Shown here in pieces: positions 55,252 through 64,000 of a stretch of DNA of 64,000 nucleotides. The stretch comes from Pseudomonas spelaei (GTDB lineage: Bacteria > Pseudomonadota > Gammaproteobacteria > Pseudomonadales > Pseudomonadaceae), in the NCBI RefSeq assembly GCF_009724245.1, contig NZ_WNNK01000007.1, positions 186,001 through 250,000 of the forward strand, given 5' to 3'. Position 1 is the first letter of the stretch, and the number at the start of each line of letters is the position of its first letter. Both the position numbers and the translations under genes were made by a program. The notes under the pieces are model-generated. The model saw nothing but the letters and a program-made list of their open reading frames with translations, searched no databases and was not told where the DNA came from.

Positions 55252-55836
55252 TTACCGATAATGCAATGCCTCTGGCACGTCCACATCCCACAGCACGCCC
55301 GGATCATCGACCGGCACTTCCAGCACCAAGGCCTGGGCAAACAAGGGCTTTGCTCCTCTATCCCCGGTCAGCGCCATCAGGGCAGGTCCGAACGAACGGC
55401 CAAACCCTACGGGGTGACCATACTGACCCTCATGCACGGGGACACTGATGCCGTCCTCCTCAACTCCGGCCGCCACTTGCTCGATACTCGACGGCAGGAC
55501 AAACGGCATGTCGCCCAGCACCACCAACCATCCTGCGCAAGCACCACTGCCCGCTACCGCCGCCGCGATGCTGTCGCCCATGCCGGTCGAGGACACAAGC
55601 AACACTTCACAGCCATGGACCTGCGCCAGGCGAATGACTTCGGATCGATCAGGCGACGTCACCACACAGCGTTTGGCAACATTGACTGGCAGATTGACCA
55701 ACACCTGCTCAATCACCGATCGCGTAACGCCATCACGGCCCACACAAGGCGCCAGCAGCTTGTCCTGATCCATCTGCGCACGAAAACGACTGCCCTGCCC
55801 CGCCGCCAGGACAATCGCGGTGATTGGCCCCGTCAA
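55252..55836 (-). CDS. Nucleotidyltransferase, probable molybdenum cofactor cytidylyltransferase (MocA-like)
   Basis: The 194-residue protein has the MobA/MocA nucleotide motif LAAGQGSRFRAQMDQDKLL and a later VVLGDMPFVLP with a metal-binding Asp. Mo-hydroxylases of the xanthine dehydrogenase type often use cytosine-dinucleotide cofactor. The gene is last in the operon encoding such an enzyme and overlaps XdhC by four bases, so it likely converts the cofactor for it. The alternative GTP-using MobA role is less fitting here. Confidence 0.88.
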   Translation of the reverse strand: MTGPITAIVLAAGQGSRFRAQMDQDKLLAPCVGRDGVTRSVIEQVLVNLPVNVAKRCVVTSPDRSEVIRLAQVHGCEVLLVSSTGMGDSIAAAVAGSGACAGWLVVLGDMPFVLPSSIEQVAAGVEEDGISVPVHEGQYGHPVGFGRSFGPALMALTGDRGAKPLFAQALVLEVPVDDPGVLWDVDVPEALHYR

Positions 55837-56819
55837 CTGACCGTCGCCTGTAACGGCTTTTTCTGCAACAGGTCCACGCCATTCTTGATGGCCACAATCT
55901 CCGCCATCAATGACAACGCGATCTCCGCTGGCGTATGACTGCCGATGTGCAAACCAATAGGCCCATGCAGGCGCTCAATGGCTTGCGGCGCCAGGCCCAA
56001 CGTCGCAAGGTTTTCCCGACGCTTTTGGCTATTGACCCGCGAACCCAGGGCGCCAATGTAGAACGCCCTGGAGTTCAACGCGGTGAGCAGCGCCATATCA
56101 TCCAGGCGCGGATCATGGGTCAGCGCAACAATCGCCGTGCGCTCATCCGTCTGGATGTTCAACACCGCCTCATCGGGCATGCCCGGCACAAAGCGTCCGT
56201 GCTGCTCCTCCCAACCGTAGACAAACTCCTTGCGCGGGTCGCAGATCAGCACTTCGAAATCCAGCAGCCGGGCCATTTCCGCCACGTAGCGTGACAATTG
56301 ACCGGCGCCGATCAACAACAGACGCCAGCGCGGCCCATAAATGGCGCGCAGTCGTTCGCCGTCAAACGTCAGCGTGTCGGTCTTGCTCGCACCGCTCAAG
56401 GTCACTTCGCCCGTGGTCAGGTCCAACTCCCGTGCGACAATCTCATGGGCCTCACAACGCGCCAGCAGTTCAGCTACCCAGGCCGGGTCACCTACCCGCT
56501 CTTCAGTCAGGCGCAAGGTCCCACCGCAGGGCAGGCCAAAACGTGCCGCTTCATCGCGGGTGACGCCGTAGGTCACTAACTGCACCGGCGGCCCGTCTTC
56601 GGGCAGGCGGCCATCCTGCAAGCGGGCGATCAGATCATCCTCAATGCAACCACCGGAGACCGAGCCAATCACCACCCCGTCCCCGCGCAAGGCCAGCATG
56701 GCTCCCGGCGGCCGGGGCGCGCTGCCCCAGGTCTGGACCACGCTGTACAACACCACCCGCTGTCCGGCGCGGCGCCACGCAAGCACGCTGCGCAGGACAT
56801 TCAGATCGACGCTGTCCAT
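55833..56819 (-). CDS. XdhC family protein (Mo-hydroxylase maturation factor)
   Basis: The 328-residue protein has the XdhC/CoxI N-terminal domain (GSAPRPPGAMLALRGDG; GSVSGGCIEDDL) and a C-terminal Rossmann domain (LLLIGAGQLSRYVAEMARLL). Such proteins bind and sulfurate the molybdenum cofactor before insertion. Its ATG overlaps the stop codon of the large-subunit gene by one base (TGATG). Confidence 0.92.
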   Translation of the reverse strand: MDSVDLNVLRSVLAWRRAGQRVVLYSVVQTWGSAPRPPGAMLALRGDGVVIGSVSGGCIEDDLIARLQDGRLPEDGPPVQLVTYGVTRDEAARFGLPCGGTLRLTEERVGDPAWVAELLARCEAHEIVARELDLTTGEVTLSGASKTDTLTFDGERLRAIYGPRWRLLLIGAGQLSRYVAEMARLLDFEVLICDPRKEFVYGWEEQHGRFVPGMPDEAVLNIQTDERTAIVALTHDPRLDDMALLTALNSRAFYIGALGSRVNSQKRRENLATLGLAPQAIERLHGPIGLHIGSHTPAEIALSLMAEIVAIKNGVDLLQKKPLQATVS

Positions 56820-59137
56820 CAGGCCTTCGCCTCCTGCCAACCCTGCAACTGATAACGCACCGGCAGGTTGCGGATGCGTTTGCCGGTGGCGGCAAAGATC
56901 GCATTGCATAGCGCTGGCGCAATCGGCGGCACACCCGGCTCACCGACGCCCCCAAGGGGCACGTCGCCTTTGGGAGTCACCAGATGCACCGCCACTTCCT
57001 TGGGCGCCAGGGACATGCGCGCCACTTCGTACATATGGAAGTTGTCCTGCTGAACCTTGCCGTCCTTGAAGCTGATTTCCCCCAGCACCGCATTGCCCAG
57101 GCCCATGACGCAAGCGCCTTCGAACTGCGAGCGAATGCGCTCCGGGTTGATCTGCGGGCCGCAATCCACCGCAATGTCGGCCTTGTGCACGATCAAGGTG
57201 CCATCATCTTTGACTTCAACCTCAATCACTGCGGCCACATAGGTGACGAAGCTGTAGTGCACCGCTAAACCAAGGCCGCGCCCTTTGGGCAAGGTGCGCC
57301 CCCAGCCGGCGGCCTTGGCAGCGGTTTCCAACACACCACGCAAACGTGCAGTGTCGATGGGATAACGCTCAGGGGATTCGCCGTAGTTCCATTCGTCGCT
57401 CAGGGTCTTGGGATCGATCTGACGGTCCGGGCCCAGGAGTTTGAGTTGGTACTTCAGCGGATCCTGGCCGGCCTTGTGGGCCAACTCATCGACAAAACTC
57501 TGGATCGCAAAGCCGTGGGGAATGTTCGATACCGAGCGATACCAGCCAACCCGGGTATGGGCTGCTGCCTCGGGGTTTTCCAGGCGCACATTAGGGATCG
57601 CGTAGGCCATGTTGGTAAAGCCCATGCCCAACTCGAACGGCGCCTCATGGTTCATCCCCGGGGCAAACAACGCAGTGATGCTCGGCGCCACCGTACGGTG
57701 CAGCCAGGCCGATGGCATGCCGTCCTTGTTCAGCCCGGCCTTGAGGTACTCGGCGGACACGGTATGGAAATAGGAGTTATGGATATCGTCTTCACGGGTC
57801 CATTGCACACGCACGGCCTTGCCCGGGAACTCCTTGGCCAGCACGGCAGCCTCGACGATGAAATCCGGTTTCGATTTACGCCCAAAGCCCCCGCCCAACA
57901 GCGTGACATTGAAGGTGACGTTATCGAAAGGCAGGCCCAACCGCTCGGCAATCCGCTCGCGGGTCACTTGCGGCGCCTGGCTCGGGGCCCAGGCTTCGCA
58001 TTGCCCCTTGTCATAGCGCGCAATGGCAACCATCGGTTCCATCGGCGACTGAGACAAGTGCGGCAAGTAGTAGGCCGCTTCCAGGGTACTGTCGGCATCC
58101 CCCAGGGCCTGGTCGATGCTGCCCGTGTTGCGCACCACTTTGCCTGGCTTCAACGCTGCGGCTTCCAGTACCTTGCGGTAGTCGATGGAGTTGTAGCCCG
58201 CGTTAACACCGTCATCCCAGACGATCTTCAAGGCCTCACGTCCCTTGATCGCCGCCCAGGTATTGCTGGCAATCACCGCCACGCCGCCCAAGGGTTGGAA
58301 CTCCGATGGCAGCGGCCTGCTTTCGATTTCCAGGACCTTGACGACACCCGGCACTTTCAGCGCCGCGCTGGCATCGAAGGATTTGACCTTGCCGCCATAG
58401 ACCTGCGGCCGCGCAATGGTGGCATAGAGCATGCCGTCAAAATGCACATCGGCACCGTAGACCGCCCGGCCGTTGACGATGTCGGCACCATCAATGGCCT
58501 TGGTGCCCTCTTTACCGATGTAACGAAACTCCGAGGGTTGCTTGAGACGCAGGCTGTCCCGCGCCGGGACAGCCAGGGCGCCGGCCGCAGCGGCCAGGGC
58601 GCCATAGCCCAGTTCGCGGCCACTGGGCTGGTGAATCACTTTATGCAACTGCGCATGGCACTCGCCCACCGGGACCTTCCACTGTTCGGCAGCGGCCTGT
58701 TCCAGCAGGGTTCGCACGGCCGCGCCGCAACGGCGCATCGGCTCGTACCAGTGACGCATGCTGCGCGAGCCATCGGTGTCCTGGTTGCCGAAGCGCACTT
58801 CATCGCCTGGCGCCTGCTGGACTTTCACCAGTGCCCAATCAGCGTCCAGTTCATCGGCCACCACCATGGTCAGGCTGGTGCGTACGCCCTGGCCCATTTC
58901 CGAGCGGTTGCAGATCACCGTCACGGTGCCGTCGGTGGCAATGCTGACGTAAACCTTGGGGTCATCGATCACACCATGAGGCATGGCATCACCGCCGTAT
59001 TTCTTCACCTCTTCGGCAAACGCATCCGGCAAGCCCCAACTGGCAGCGACCACCAAGGCACCGGTGACGCCAACGCCTTTGAGGAAGCCGCGGCGGCTGA
59101 GGTTATTCAGGACGAAATCAACAGGTAACCGGTTCAT
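56819..59137 (-). CDS. Tat-exported Mo-hydroxylase large subunit (isoquinoline 1-oxidoreductase beta type)
   Basis: The 772-residue molybdopterin-binding subunit starts with a Tat signal (SRRGFLKG near residue 14-21, then [12 protein letters not shown]). It has the hydroxylase features [12 protein letters not shown] and, at the C-terminus, [19 protein letters not shown], whose Glu matches the catalytic base. No FAD subunit is encoded, so electrons probably leave through the small subunit to a membrane or cytochrome acceptor. The substrate (an N-heterocycle or aldehyde) is unknown. Stop overlaps XdhC start. Confidence 0.93.
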   Translation of the reverse strand: MNRLPVDFVLNNLSRRGFLKGVGVTGALVVAASWGLPDAFAEEVKKYGGDAMPHGVIDDPKVYVSIATDGTVTVICNRSEMGQGVRTSLTMVVADELDADWALVKVQQAPGDEVRFGNQDTDGSRSMRHWYEPMRRCGAAVRTLLEQAAAEQWKVPVGECHAQLHKVIHQPSGRELGYGALAAAAGALAVPARDSLRLKQPSEFRYIGKEGTKAIDGADIVNGRAVYGADVHFDGMLYATIARPQVYGGKVKSFDASAALKVPGVVKVLEIESRPLPSEFQPLGGVAVIASNTWAAIKGREALKIVWDDGVNAGYNSIDYRKVLEAAALKPGKVVRNTGSIDQALGDADSTLEAAYYLPHLSQSPMEPMVAIARYDKGQCEAWAPSQAPQVTRERIAERLGLPFDNVTFNVTLLGGGFGRKSKPDFIVEAAVLAKEFPGKAVRVQWTREDDIHNSYFHTVSAEYLKAGLNKDGMPSAWLHRTVAPSITALFAPGMNHEAPFELGMGFTNMAYAIPNVRLENPEAAAHTRVGWYRSVSNIPHGFAIQSFVDELAHKAGQDPLKYQLKLLGPDRQIDPKTLSDEWNYGESPERYPIDTARLRGVLETAAKAAGWGRTLPKGRGLGLAVHYSFVTYVAAVIEVEVKDDGTLIVHKADIAVDCGPQINPERIRSQFEGACVMGLGNAVLGEISFKDGKVQQDNFHMYEVARMSLAPKEVAVHLVTPKGDVPLGGVGEPGVPPIAPALCNAIFAATGKRIRNLPVRYQLQGWQEAKA

Positions 59138-59604
59138 GCCTTGGCCTCCTGCAAATGAGTCGCGGCCTGACGGATCGCAGTCTTGATGCGATTGTAGGTG
59201 CCGCAGCGGCAGATATTGCCGACCATCGCCTCTTCAATTTGCTCGTCGCTGGGGTTGGGATTGGTTTTCAGCAACGCAGTGGCAGACATGATCTGCCCGC
59301 CCTGGCAGTAACCGCACTGGGCCACAGCGGTATCCAGCCAGGCTTGCTGGACCACTTGGCCGATGGGGTCGTTATGCAGGTTATCGATGGTGCTGATGTT
59401 CTGGCCCTTGACCGAGCCAATCGGCGTGATGCAACTACGGGCCGGGGAACCGTCGATATGAATGGTGCACGCACCACACAGGCCCATGCCACAACCGAAT
59501 TTGGTGCCGTTGTAGCCCGCCACGTCGCGGATCGCCCATAACAGCGGCATATCTTCGGTGACGTCCAGTGGATGGTCTTGACCGTTGAGCTTCAGGGTAA
59601 TCAT
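59134..59604 (-). CDS. 2Fe-2S iron-sulfur subunit of the Mo-hydroxylase
   Basis: The 156-residue protein has a plant-type 2Fe-2S site (KFGCGMGLCGACTIHIDG; SC later) and a second all-helical 2Fe-2S domain (QCGYCQGGQIM; GNICRCGTYNRI). It passes electrons from the molybdenum site. It has no signal peptide and would be exported together with the Tat-tagged large subunit. The ATG at 59604 was preferred to a GTG at 59610. First gene of the operon; the region upstream (59605-59811) shows no strong promoter. Confidence 0.94.
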   Translation of the reverse strand: MITLKLNGQDHPLDVTEDMPLLWAIRDVAGYNGTKFGCGMGLCGACTIHIDGSPARSCITPIGSVKGQNISTIDNLHNDPIGQVVQQAWLDTAVAQCGYCQGGQIMSATALLKTNPNPSDEQIEEAMVGNICRCGTYNRIKTAIRQAATHLQEAKA

Positions 59605-59811
59605 GGGCACGCCCGCATATTTATTGGGTTATGGGGTCGAGCAATCTGCCGCTTGAGGCAAGCGGAATCGGTTCATGCAGATGGCTCAGGCTAATCGGGC
59701 TCTCTTGTGAAGACGGATCTTCACCGGGCCCTTGATGAACGGCATCTATGCAGCAAAAAAGCATCGTTAGTCAGCTAAGTTAACTCACCTGGCATTACCG
59801 TGTGAAGAGAA

Positions 59812-59836
59812 CAAAAAAGCCCTGCAATGCAGGGCT
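59812..59836 (-). terminator. Terminator downstream of the murB operon
   Basis: Read leftwards, AGCCCTGCA and TGCAGGGCT (59835-59819) form a stem, followed by a T run. Located 25 bases after the murB stop. Confidence 0.85.
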
Positions 59837-59861
59837 TGATCAGTCAAAAAAGAAGCTTAGC

Positions 59862-60881
59862 TCAATAGCGATTAGGCTCCATTTCCAAGTCAACCTTGAA
59901 GCGCTGGGCGATGTCCTGCTGGATCCGTTGCGCCAGGTTGGAAATTTCCAACCCCGTAGCGCCGCCGTAGTTGACCAGTACCAGGGCCTGCAAGCGATGC
60001 ACACCGGCGTCCCCCTCGCGAAAACCTTTCCAACCGGCCTTGTCGATCAACCAGCCGGCAGCCAGTTTCATTTGCCCGTCCGCCTGAGGGTAAGCCACCA
60101 GGTCCGGGTATAAGCCTTGTAACTCGGCAGCCAGCGCCTGGGAAACCAATGGGTTCTTGAAGAAACTACCTGCGTTACCCAGCACTGCAGGGTCTGGCAG
60201 TTTCTCGCTGCGAATGCTGCATATCGCCCGGCTGACATCGCTGGGCGTCGCCAGAGTAACCCCTTGCTCAGTCAGTCGTTGCTGTACCGGGCCGTATTCC
60301 AGCTTCAAGTGCACAGCACGACTCAGGGCAAAACGTACCCGCAAGATCAGCCAGCGCCCGACTTCGTGCTTGAACAGGCTGTCGCGGTAAGCAAAGTTAC
60401 ATTCAGCCAAACTGAAGTCCCGCAGTTCGCCGGTCTGGCGATCCAGGGCGGTCAGGCCAGAAAACACGTCCTTGATCTCCACCCCGTAAGCGCCGATGTT
60501 CTGCATCGGTGCAGCACCTACCGTGCCGGGAATCAGGCTGAGGTTTTCCAGACCGGAAAAACCGTGCTCCAGCGTCCACAACACAAATGGGTGCCATGTT
60601 TCGCCAGCTTCGGCTTCGACCACGACATGCACACCATCATCGTGAAGTATCCGAATACCCTGGGTGGCCATGCGCAGCACCACGGCGTCGATGTCCTGGG
60701 TCAGCAACAGGTTGCTGCCACCGCCAATCACCAGCAAGGGCAGTTGTTGCCCGGCCGCATAAGCCAGGGCCTCACGCACGTCGGCGTCACTGTGGGCCTG
60801 TGCAAACAACCGGGCGCGCACATCGATGCCAAAGCTGTTGAACGGCTTGAGCGAAACCTGCGCTTGCACGTGCAAGGTCAT
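59862..60881 (-). CDS. murB: UDP-N-acetylenolpyruvoylglucosamine reductase
   Basis: The 339-residue FAD enzyme forms UDP-MurNAc. It has the FAD segment VIGGGSNLLL, YRDSLFKHE and the active-site serine in GSFFKNP (about residue 230). It is the type I form of gammaproteobacteria. Its start overlaps the ptpA stop in ATGA. Last gene of the lpxK-kdsB-ptpA-murB run. Confidence 0.96.
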   Translation of the reverse strand: MTLHVQAQVSLKPFNSFGIDVRARLFAQAHSDADVREALAYAAGQQLPLLVIGGGSNLLLTQDIDAVVLRMATQGIRILHDDGVHVVVEAEAGETWHPFVLWTLEHGFSGLENLSLIPGTVGAAPMQNIGAYGVEIKDVFSGLTALDRQTGELRDFSLAECNFAYRDSLFKHEVGRWLILRVRFALSRAVHLKLEYGPVQQRLTEQGVTLATPSDVSRAICSIRSEKLPDPAVLGNAGSFFKNPLVSQALAAELQGLYPDLVAYPQADGQMKLAAGWLIDKAGWKGFREGDAGVHRLQALVLVNYGGATGLEISNLAQRIQQDIAQRFKVDLEMEPNRY

Positions 60882-61342
60882 AACCGTCCCTTCAATTCAA
60901 TCACCAACAAATCACAGGCGCGCTCGATCAGGTCCAATACCTGTTCGAATCCTTGCTCGCCCTCGTAGTACGGATCTGGCACTTCATCCACCACCGAGTC
61001 GTAGCGGCGCAGGAACAGGTCCAGCTCCGCCTTGCCCTGGGCCGGTTGCATCGCCTTGAGGTTGCGCAGGTTGCTGTGGTCCATGGCCAGAATCAGGTCA
61101 TACCGGGAAAAGTCGGCACGAGACACCTGCTGGGCACGCTGGGCCGACAAATCGTAGCCCCGCTGCAACGCCGCACGCTGGCTGCGTTTGTCCGGGGCCT
61201 TGCCAATATGCCATTCGCCGGTGCCGGCGGAGGCCACCTCGACCTGGGTAGCCAACCCCGCCTCACGTAGCTTGTGGCGCAATACGCCTTCGGCGGTGGG
61301 TGAGCGGCAAATGTTGCCCAGGCAGACGAACAGAACTTCCAT
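60878..61342 (-). CDS. ptpA: Low-molecular-weight protein-tyrosine phosphatase
   Basis: The 154-residue enzyme has the CxxxxxRS loop (CLGNICRSPTAEG, nucleophile C7) and the general acid Asp in DEVPDPYYEG. Such phosphatases act on tyrosine kinases or sugar-nucleotide enzymes. It is in the conserved order kdsB-ptpA-murB, coupled on both sides. The physiological substrate is unknown. Confidence 0.94.
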   Translation of the reverse strand: MEVLFVCLGNICRSPTAEGVLRHKLREAGLATQVEVASAGTGEWHIGKAPDKRSQRAALQRGYDLSAQRAQQVSRADFSRYDLILAMDHSNLRNLKAMQPAQGKAELDLFLRRYDSVVDEVPDPYYEGEQGFEQVLDLIERACDLLVIELKGRL

Positions 61343-62106
61343 CAAGCCCCCAGCAGGCGGCGCACGCGCTCGAGGTCTTCAGGGGTATCGACACCGGCCG
61401 GCGGTGCTTCCAGGGCATCACCCACATGGATCCGCACACCGTGCCACAGGGCACGCAGTTGCTCCAGGGACTCGGTGTTTTCCAGCCAGCACGGGCCCCA
61501 GCTGACGAAGTCATGGAGGAAGCCGGCGCGGTAGGCGTAGATGCCGATGTGGCGGCGGTAAGGCACACCCGTCGGCAGCACATCACGACTCCTGGCGAAG
61601 TCATCTCGCGCCCACGGCAAGGTGGAACGGCTGAAGGTCAGGGCCAAACCATTGATATCACTGACCACTTTCACCACGTTCGGGTTGAACAGGGTTTCAA
61701 TGTCTTCGATCGGTTCAGCCAGGGTCGCCATGCGTGCTTCGCCATGGGCCGCGAGGTTAGCAGCCACCTGGTCGATGACCCCGGGTGGGATCAGCGGTTC
61801 GTCGCCTTGCACATTGACCACAATGGCATCAGGTGCCAGCCCAAGCTGCGTGGCCACTTCGGCCAGACGGTCGGTGCCGGAGTTGTGGTCTTCACGTGTC
61901 AATACCGCTTCGGCGCCAAAGCCCTTGCAGGCTTCGAGGATGCGCAGGTCATCGGTGGCCACGACCACACGCTCGGCGCTGCTCTTGCAGGCCTGTTCCC
62001 AGACCAACTGGATCATCGGCTTGCTGCCGATCATCTGCAGGGGTTTGCCCGGCAGGCGGGTGGAGGCGTAGCGGGACGGAATGACAACGGTGAAGGCGGT
62101 GGTCAT
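61342..62106 (-). CDS. kdsB: CMP-KDO synthetase
   Basis: The 254-residue cytidylyltransferase activates KDO for the LPS core. It has the [13 protein letters not shown]-terminal motif, NVQGDEPLI with the metal-binding Asp and [11 protein letters not shown] at the end. Its stop overlaps ptpA by one base; its start overlaps the Trm112 gene by 4 bases. Confidence 0.96.
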   Translation of the reverse strand: MTTAFTVVIPSRYASTRLPGKPLQMIGSKPMIQLVWEQACKSSAERVVVATDDLRILEACKGFGAEAVLTREDHNSGTDRLAEVATQLGLAPDAIVVNVQGDEPLIPPGVIDQVAANLAAHGEARMATLAEPIEDIETLFNPNVVKVVSDINGLALTFSRSTLPWARDDFARSRDVLPTGVPYRRHIGIYAYRAGFLHDFVSWGPCWLENTESLEQLRALWHGVRIHVGDALEAPPAGVDTPEDLERVRRLLGA

Positions 62107-62288
62107 TTATCCAGGCGCTCGTCGGTGGTCAAGGTGCGGGCTTCGCTTTCCAGCATCACCGGAATGCCATCGCGGATCGGGTAGGCCAGGCCAGCGCCCT
62201 TGCTGATCAGCTCGGTTTTGTCGGCGCTGAGCTTGAGTGGGCCTTTGCAGATCGGGCAAGCGAGGATGTCGAGCAGTTTGGTGTCCAT
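62103..62288 (-). CDS. Trm112 family protein (YcaR)
   Basis: The 61-residue protein starts [20 protein letters not shown]. It has one CxxC only, where eukaryotic Trm112 has two. It is a conserved small protein between lpxK and kdsB. A role as a partner of methyltransferases is inferred from the eukaryotic relative. Confidence 0.94.
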   Translation of the reverse strand: MDTKLLDILACPICKGPLKLSADKTELISKGAGLAYPIRDGIPVMLESEARTLTTDERLDK

Positions 62289-62312
62289 GAGTGTTTCCTG
62301 GAGAGCAACGTG

Positions 62313-63323
62313 TTAAGGCAATAGACGGGCGGGCAGCAGACGCATCAACTGCGTGTCGAACCAGGCGATAAACGCCGGTGACGGTACCGCATCCACCGCA
62401 AGGTACCACCAGTCGGGCCGGGCAAAGGCGCGGCACTTCACCGCGTCCTTTTCAGTCATGACCAGCGGCAATGCCGGTGTGAAATTCAGGACCTCGGCGC
62501 TGTAGGGCGCGTGGTCGGCAAAAGCATGGGGTAGCGCCAGCCAGTGTAGCGTTTCAAGGGTCTTGAAGAAACGTTGCGGGTTGCCAATGCCAGCCACGGC
62601 ATGAATGCGCTGCCCCACCGGAAAATGGTCGACGGGCTTGCGCTCGCCGCTTTGCAGGTTGACCAGGGCGCTGGGCAGCAGGCGGAAGGCAAAACCATCG
62701 TCACGGTCCACGCCGGCGCCGTTATAAAGAAGCGCGTCGACACTTTGCAAACGCTCGATCGGCTCGCGCAACGGACCAGCCGGCAGGCAATGACCATTAC
62801 CCAGACCTCGGGCGGCATCGATCAATACCAGCTCCAGGTCACGGGCCAGACGGTAATGTTGCAGGCCGTCATCGGACAGGATCAGGTCCAGCGTCTCGCT
62901 GGCCAGCAGCGCCTGCACTGCACGGCTGCGGTCGGGGTCGATCATCAGCGGGACACCGCTGCGCTGGACGATCAACAAGGGCTCATCCCCCGCCACTTCA
63001 GCGCTGTGACTGGCTTCCACACGCCAGGGCAATTGCGGCGGCTTGGCACCATAACCACGGCTGACCACGCCCACGCGCAAACCGGCGCGCTGGCAGTGCT
63101 CGATCAGCCAGAGAATCAAGGGTGTCTTGCCAGTGCCACCGACGGTGATATTACCGACCACGATCAACGGTACCGGCGACTGGTAGATCTCACCCTCGCC
63201 CGCCAGGAAGCGCTCGCGCTTGCGCCGCACCACCCGGCGATAGAGCCATTCCAGTGGCTGCAGGAGCTTGAGGGCCGGATGGCCCGCGTACCAGGCATTG
63301 AGCAAACGATCGGACATGGCCAT
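62313..63323 (-). CDS. lpxK: Tetraacyldisaccharide 4'-kinase
   Basis: The 336-residue membrane-bound kinase phosphorylates lipid A at the 4' position. It has the P-loop in [14 protein letters not shown] and a typical N-terminal amphipathic helix region ([23 protein letters not shown]). The start overlaps the exbD stop by one base. Confidence 0.95.
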   Translation of the reverse strand: MAMSDRLLNAWYAGHPALKLLQPLEWLYRRVVRRKRERFLAGEGEIYQSPVPLIVVGNITVGGTGKTPLILWLIEHCQRAGLRVGVVSRGYGAKPPQLPWRVEASHSAEVAGDEPLLIVQRSGVPLMIDPDRSRAVQALLASETLDLILSDDGLQHYRLARDLELVLIDAARGLGNGHCLPAGPLREPIERLQSVDALLYNGAGVDRDDGFAFRLLPSALVNLQSGERKPVDHFPVGQRIHAVAGIGNPQRFFKTLETLHWLALPHAFADHAPYSAEVLNFTPALPLVMTEKDAVKCRAFARPDWWYLAVDAVPSPAFIAWFDTQLMRLLPARLLP

Positions 63324-63751
63324 CAGGGTTGCTTCGCCGCCTCGACAGTGGTCATGCGCAAATGGCTGAAACCGAGCTTGCCGGCGGCATCCATGGCCGT
63401 GATCACGGCCTGATGCTGGGTCTTGCCGTCGGCACTGATGGACAGTGGCTGGCTGGTATCACCGCCGGACGCCTTCTGCAGCGCGTCCATCAAGCCGGCC
63501 AGGTCGTTTTTCTCCAGCAACTGGTTATTCACCGAGAAGATGCCATCAGCGCTGATGGCGATGTCCAATTGCTTGGCTTGCGAGTCTTCAGCAGGCGAGC
63601 CGCTGACCGCTTCCGGCAGGTCGACCCGCAGTTGGGTTTCCCGGGTAAAGGTGGTGGTGACGACAAAAAACAGCAGCAGGATAAACACCACGTCGATCAA
63701 CGACGCCAGGTTGATATCGACGTTTTCCCGTTGCTTGCGGCGAAATTTCAC
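63323..63751 (-). CDS. exbD: ExbD/TolR family biopolymer transport protein
   Basis: The 142-residue inner-membrane protein has one membrane segment (about 15-36; [21 protein letters not shown]), including the functional Asp at residue 20, then a periplasmic domain. With the ExbB-type partner it forms a proton-driven motor. Start overlaps the partner by four bases. The partner of this complex (TonB-type or other) is not in the window. Confidence 0.94.
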   Translation of the reverse strand: MKFRRKQRENVDINLASLIDVVFILLLFFVVTTTFTRETQLRVDLPEAVSGSPAEDSQAKQLDIAISADGIFSVNNQLLEKNDLAGLMDALQKASGGDTSQPLSISADGKTQHQAVITAMDAAGKLGFSHLRMTTVEAAKQP

Positions 63752-64000
63752 GCTTTGCCCCCAACCAGGTCTACGTCACGGTCACCCTGCACCACTTCCA
63801 CCAGTTTGATGGCTTCCTGCTCCATACCCACCACCAGTTCATCGATCCGGCGTTGCAGGAAGCGGTGGAAGAACACCGAAGGAATACCCACCATCAGGCC
63901 CGCGGCCGTGGTGATCAAGGCCTTGGAAATACCTCCCGCCAATACGGCGGCGTTGGTGGTCATGCCCGAGCCCATGAAGGACGAAAAGATATCGATCATG
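63748..64000 (-). CDS. exbB: MotA/TolQ/ExbB family proton channel (5' part missing)
   Basis: Only the C-terminal about 83 residues are within the window; the start lies beyond 64000. The segment TNAAVLAGGISKALITTAAGLMVGIPSVFFHRFLQRRIDEL is the conserved third transmembrane region and cytoplasmic tail of ExbB/TolQ. It is the channel partner of ExbD. The stop codon overlaps the exbD start. Confidence 0.9.
   Translation of the reverse strand, partial: MIDIFSSFMGSGMTTNAAVLAGGISKALITTAAGLMVGIPSVFFHRFLQRRIDELVVGMEQEAIKLVEVVQGDRDVDLVGGKA

Overview
The window is a stretch of a Pseudomonas chromosome, most likely from the P. fluorescens group. It has high GC and dense short-gap operons. The right half follows the gene order I recall from the P. 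aeruginosa PA2951-PA2983 region: ETF genes, TetR regulator, tatD, holB, tmk, mltG, pabC, fabF, acpP, fabG, fabD, plsX, rpmF, yceD, maf, sppA, HAD, rluC, rne, murB, ptpA, kdsB, trm112, lpxK, exbD, exbB. Intergenic palindromes of the fluorescens REPIN type (arms starting TGTGGGAGCTGGC) occur five times. A second palindrome family (arms starting GTAGCCGCTGCCGAGG) occurs three times. No tRNA, rRNA, CRISPR, transposase or phage gene was seen.

Left region (1-15.4 kb): a truncated glutamine amidotransferase; a FadB-like/thiolase beta-oxidation pair; a 31-codon membrane microprotein with its own terminator; a secreted cytochrome c; the conserved but poorly understood trio ATP-grasp / alpha-E / transglutaminase-like; a candidate sRNA; rraB; several small proteins; a MocR-type regulator; and an operon for a periplasmic binding protein, a DUF4398 lipoprotein and an OmpA-like lipoprotein.

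Electron-transfer region (15.4-19.3 kb): etfBA diverges from the ETF-ubiquinone oxidoreductase gene. A near-consensus sigma70 promoter there is abutted by a sequence matching the PsrA (fatty-acid sensor) motif, which ties it to beta-oxidation.

Accessory region (19.7-36.7 kb), inserted relative to the P. aeruginosa order: an AraC regulator facing a zinc alcohol dehydrogenase; an L-arabinose import and oxidation operon (SDR, araF, araG, araH) with an IclR regulator; GNAT, HD-domain and MFS genes; a four-gene locus (GntR, ADP-ribosylglycohydrolase, NCS1 permease, PfkB kinase) that resembles enterobacterial yegTUVW and probably salvages an unknown ribosylated compound; DUF1285 and DUF4823 proteins; and a moaA paralogue.

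Core region (36.9-64 kb): a TetR gene, the likely RgsA small RNA, then DNA replication (holB, tmk), cell wall (mltG, murB), folate (pabC), fatty acid and phospholipid synthesis (fabF, acpP, fabG, fabD, plsX), ribosome (rpmF, yceD, rluC), RNA decay (rne with a long structured leader) and LPS genes (kdsB, lpxK). The usual pilZ gene between holB and tatD is missing. A Mo-hydroxylase operon of xanthine dehydrogenase type, with its own maturation factors, lies between rne and murB. The window ends inside an exbB/tolQ-type gene.
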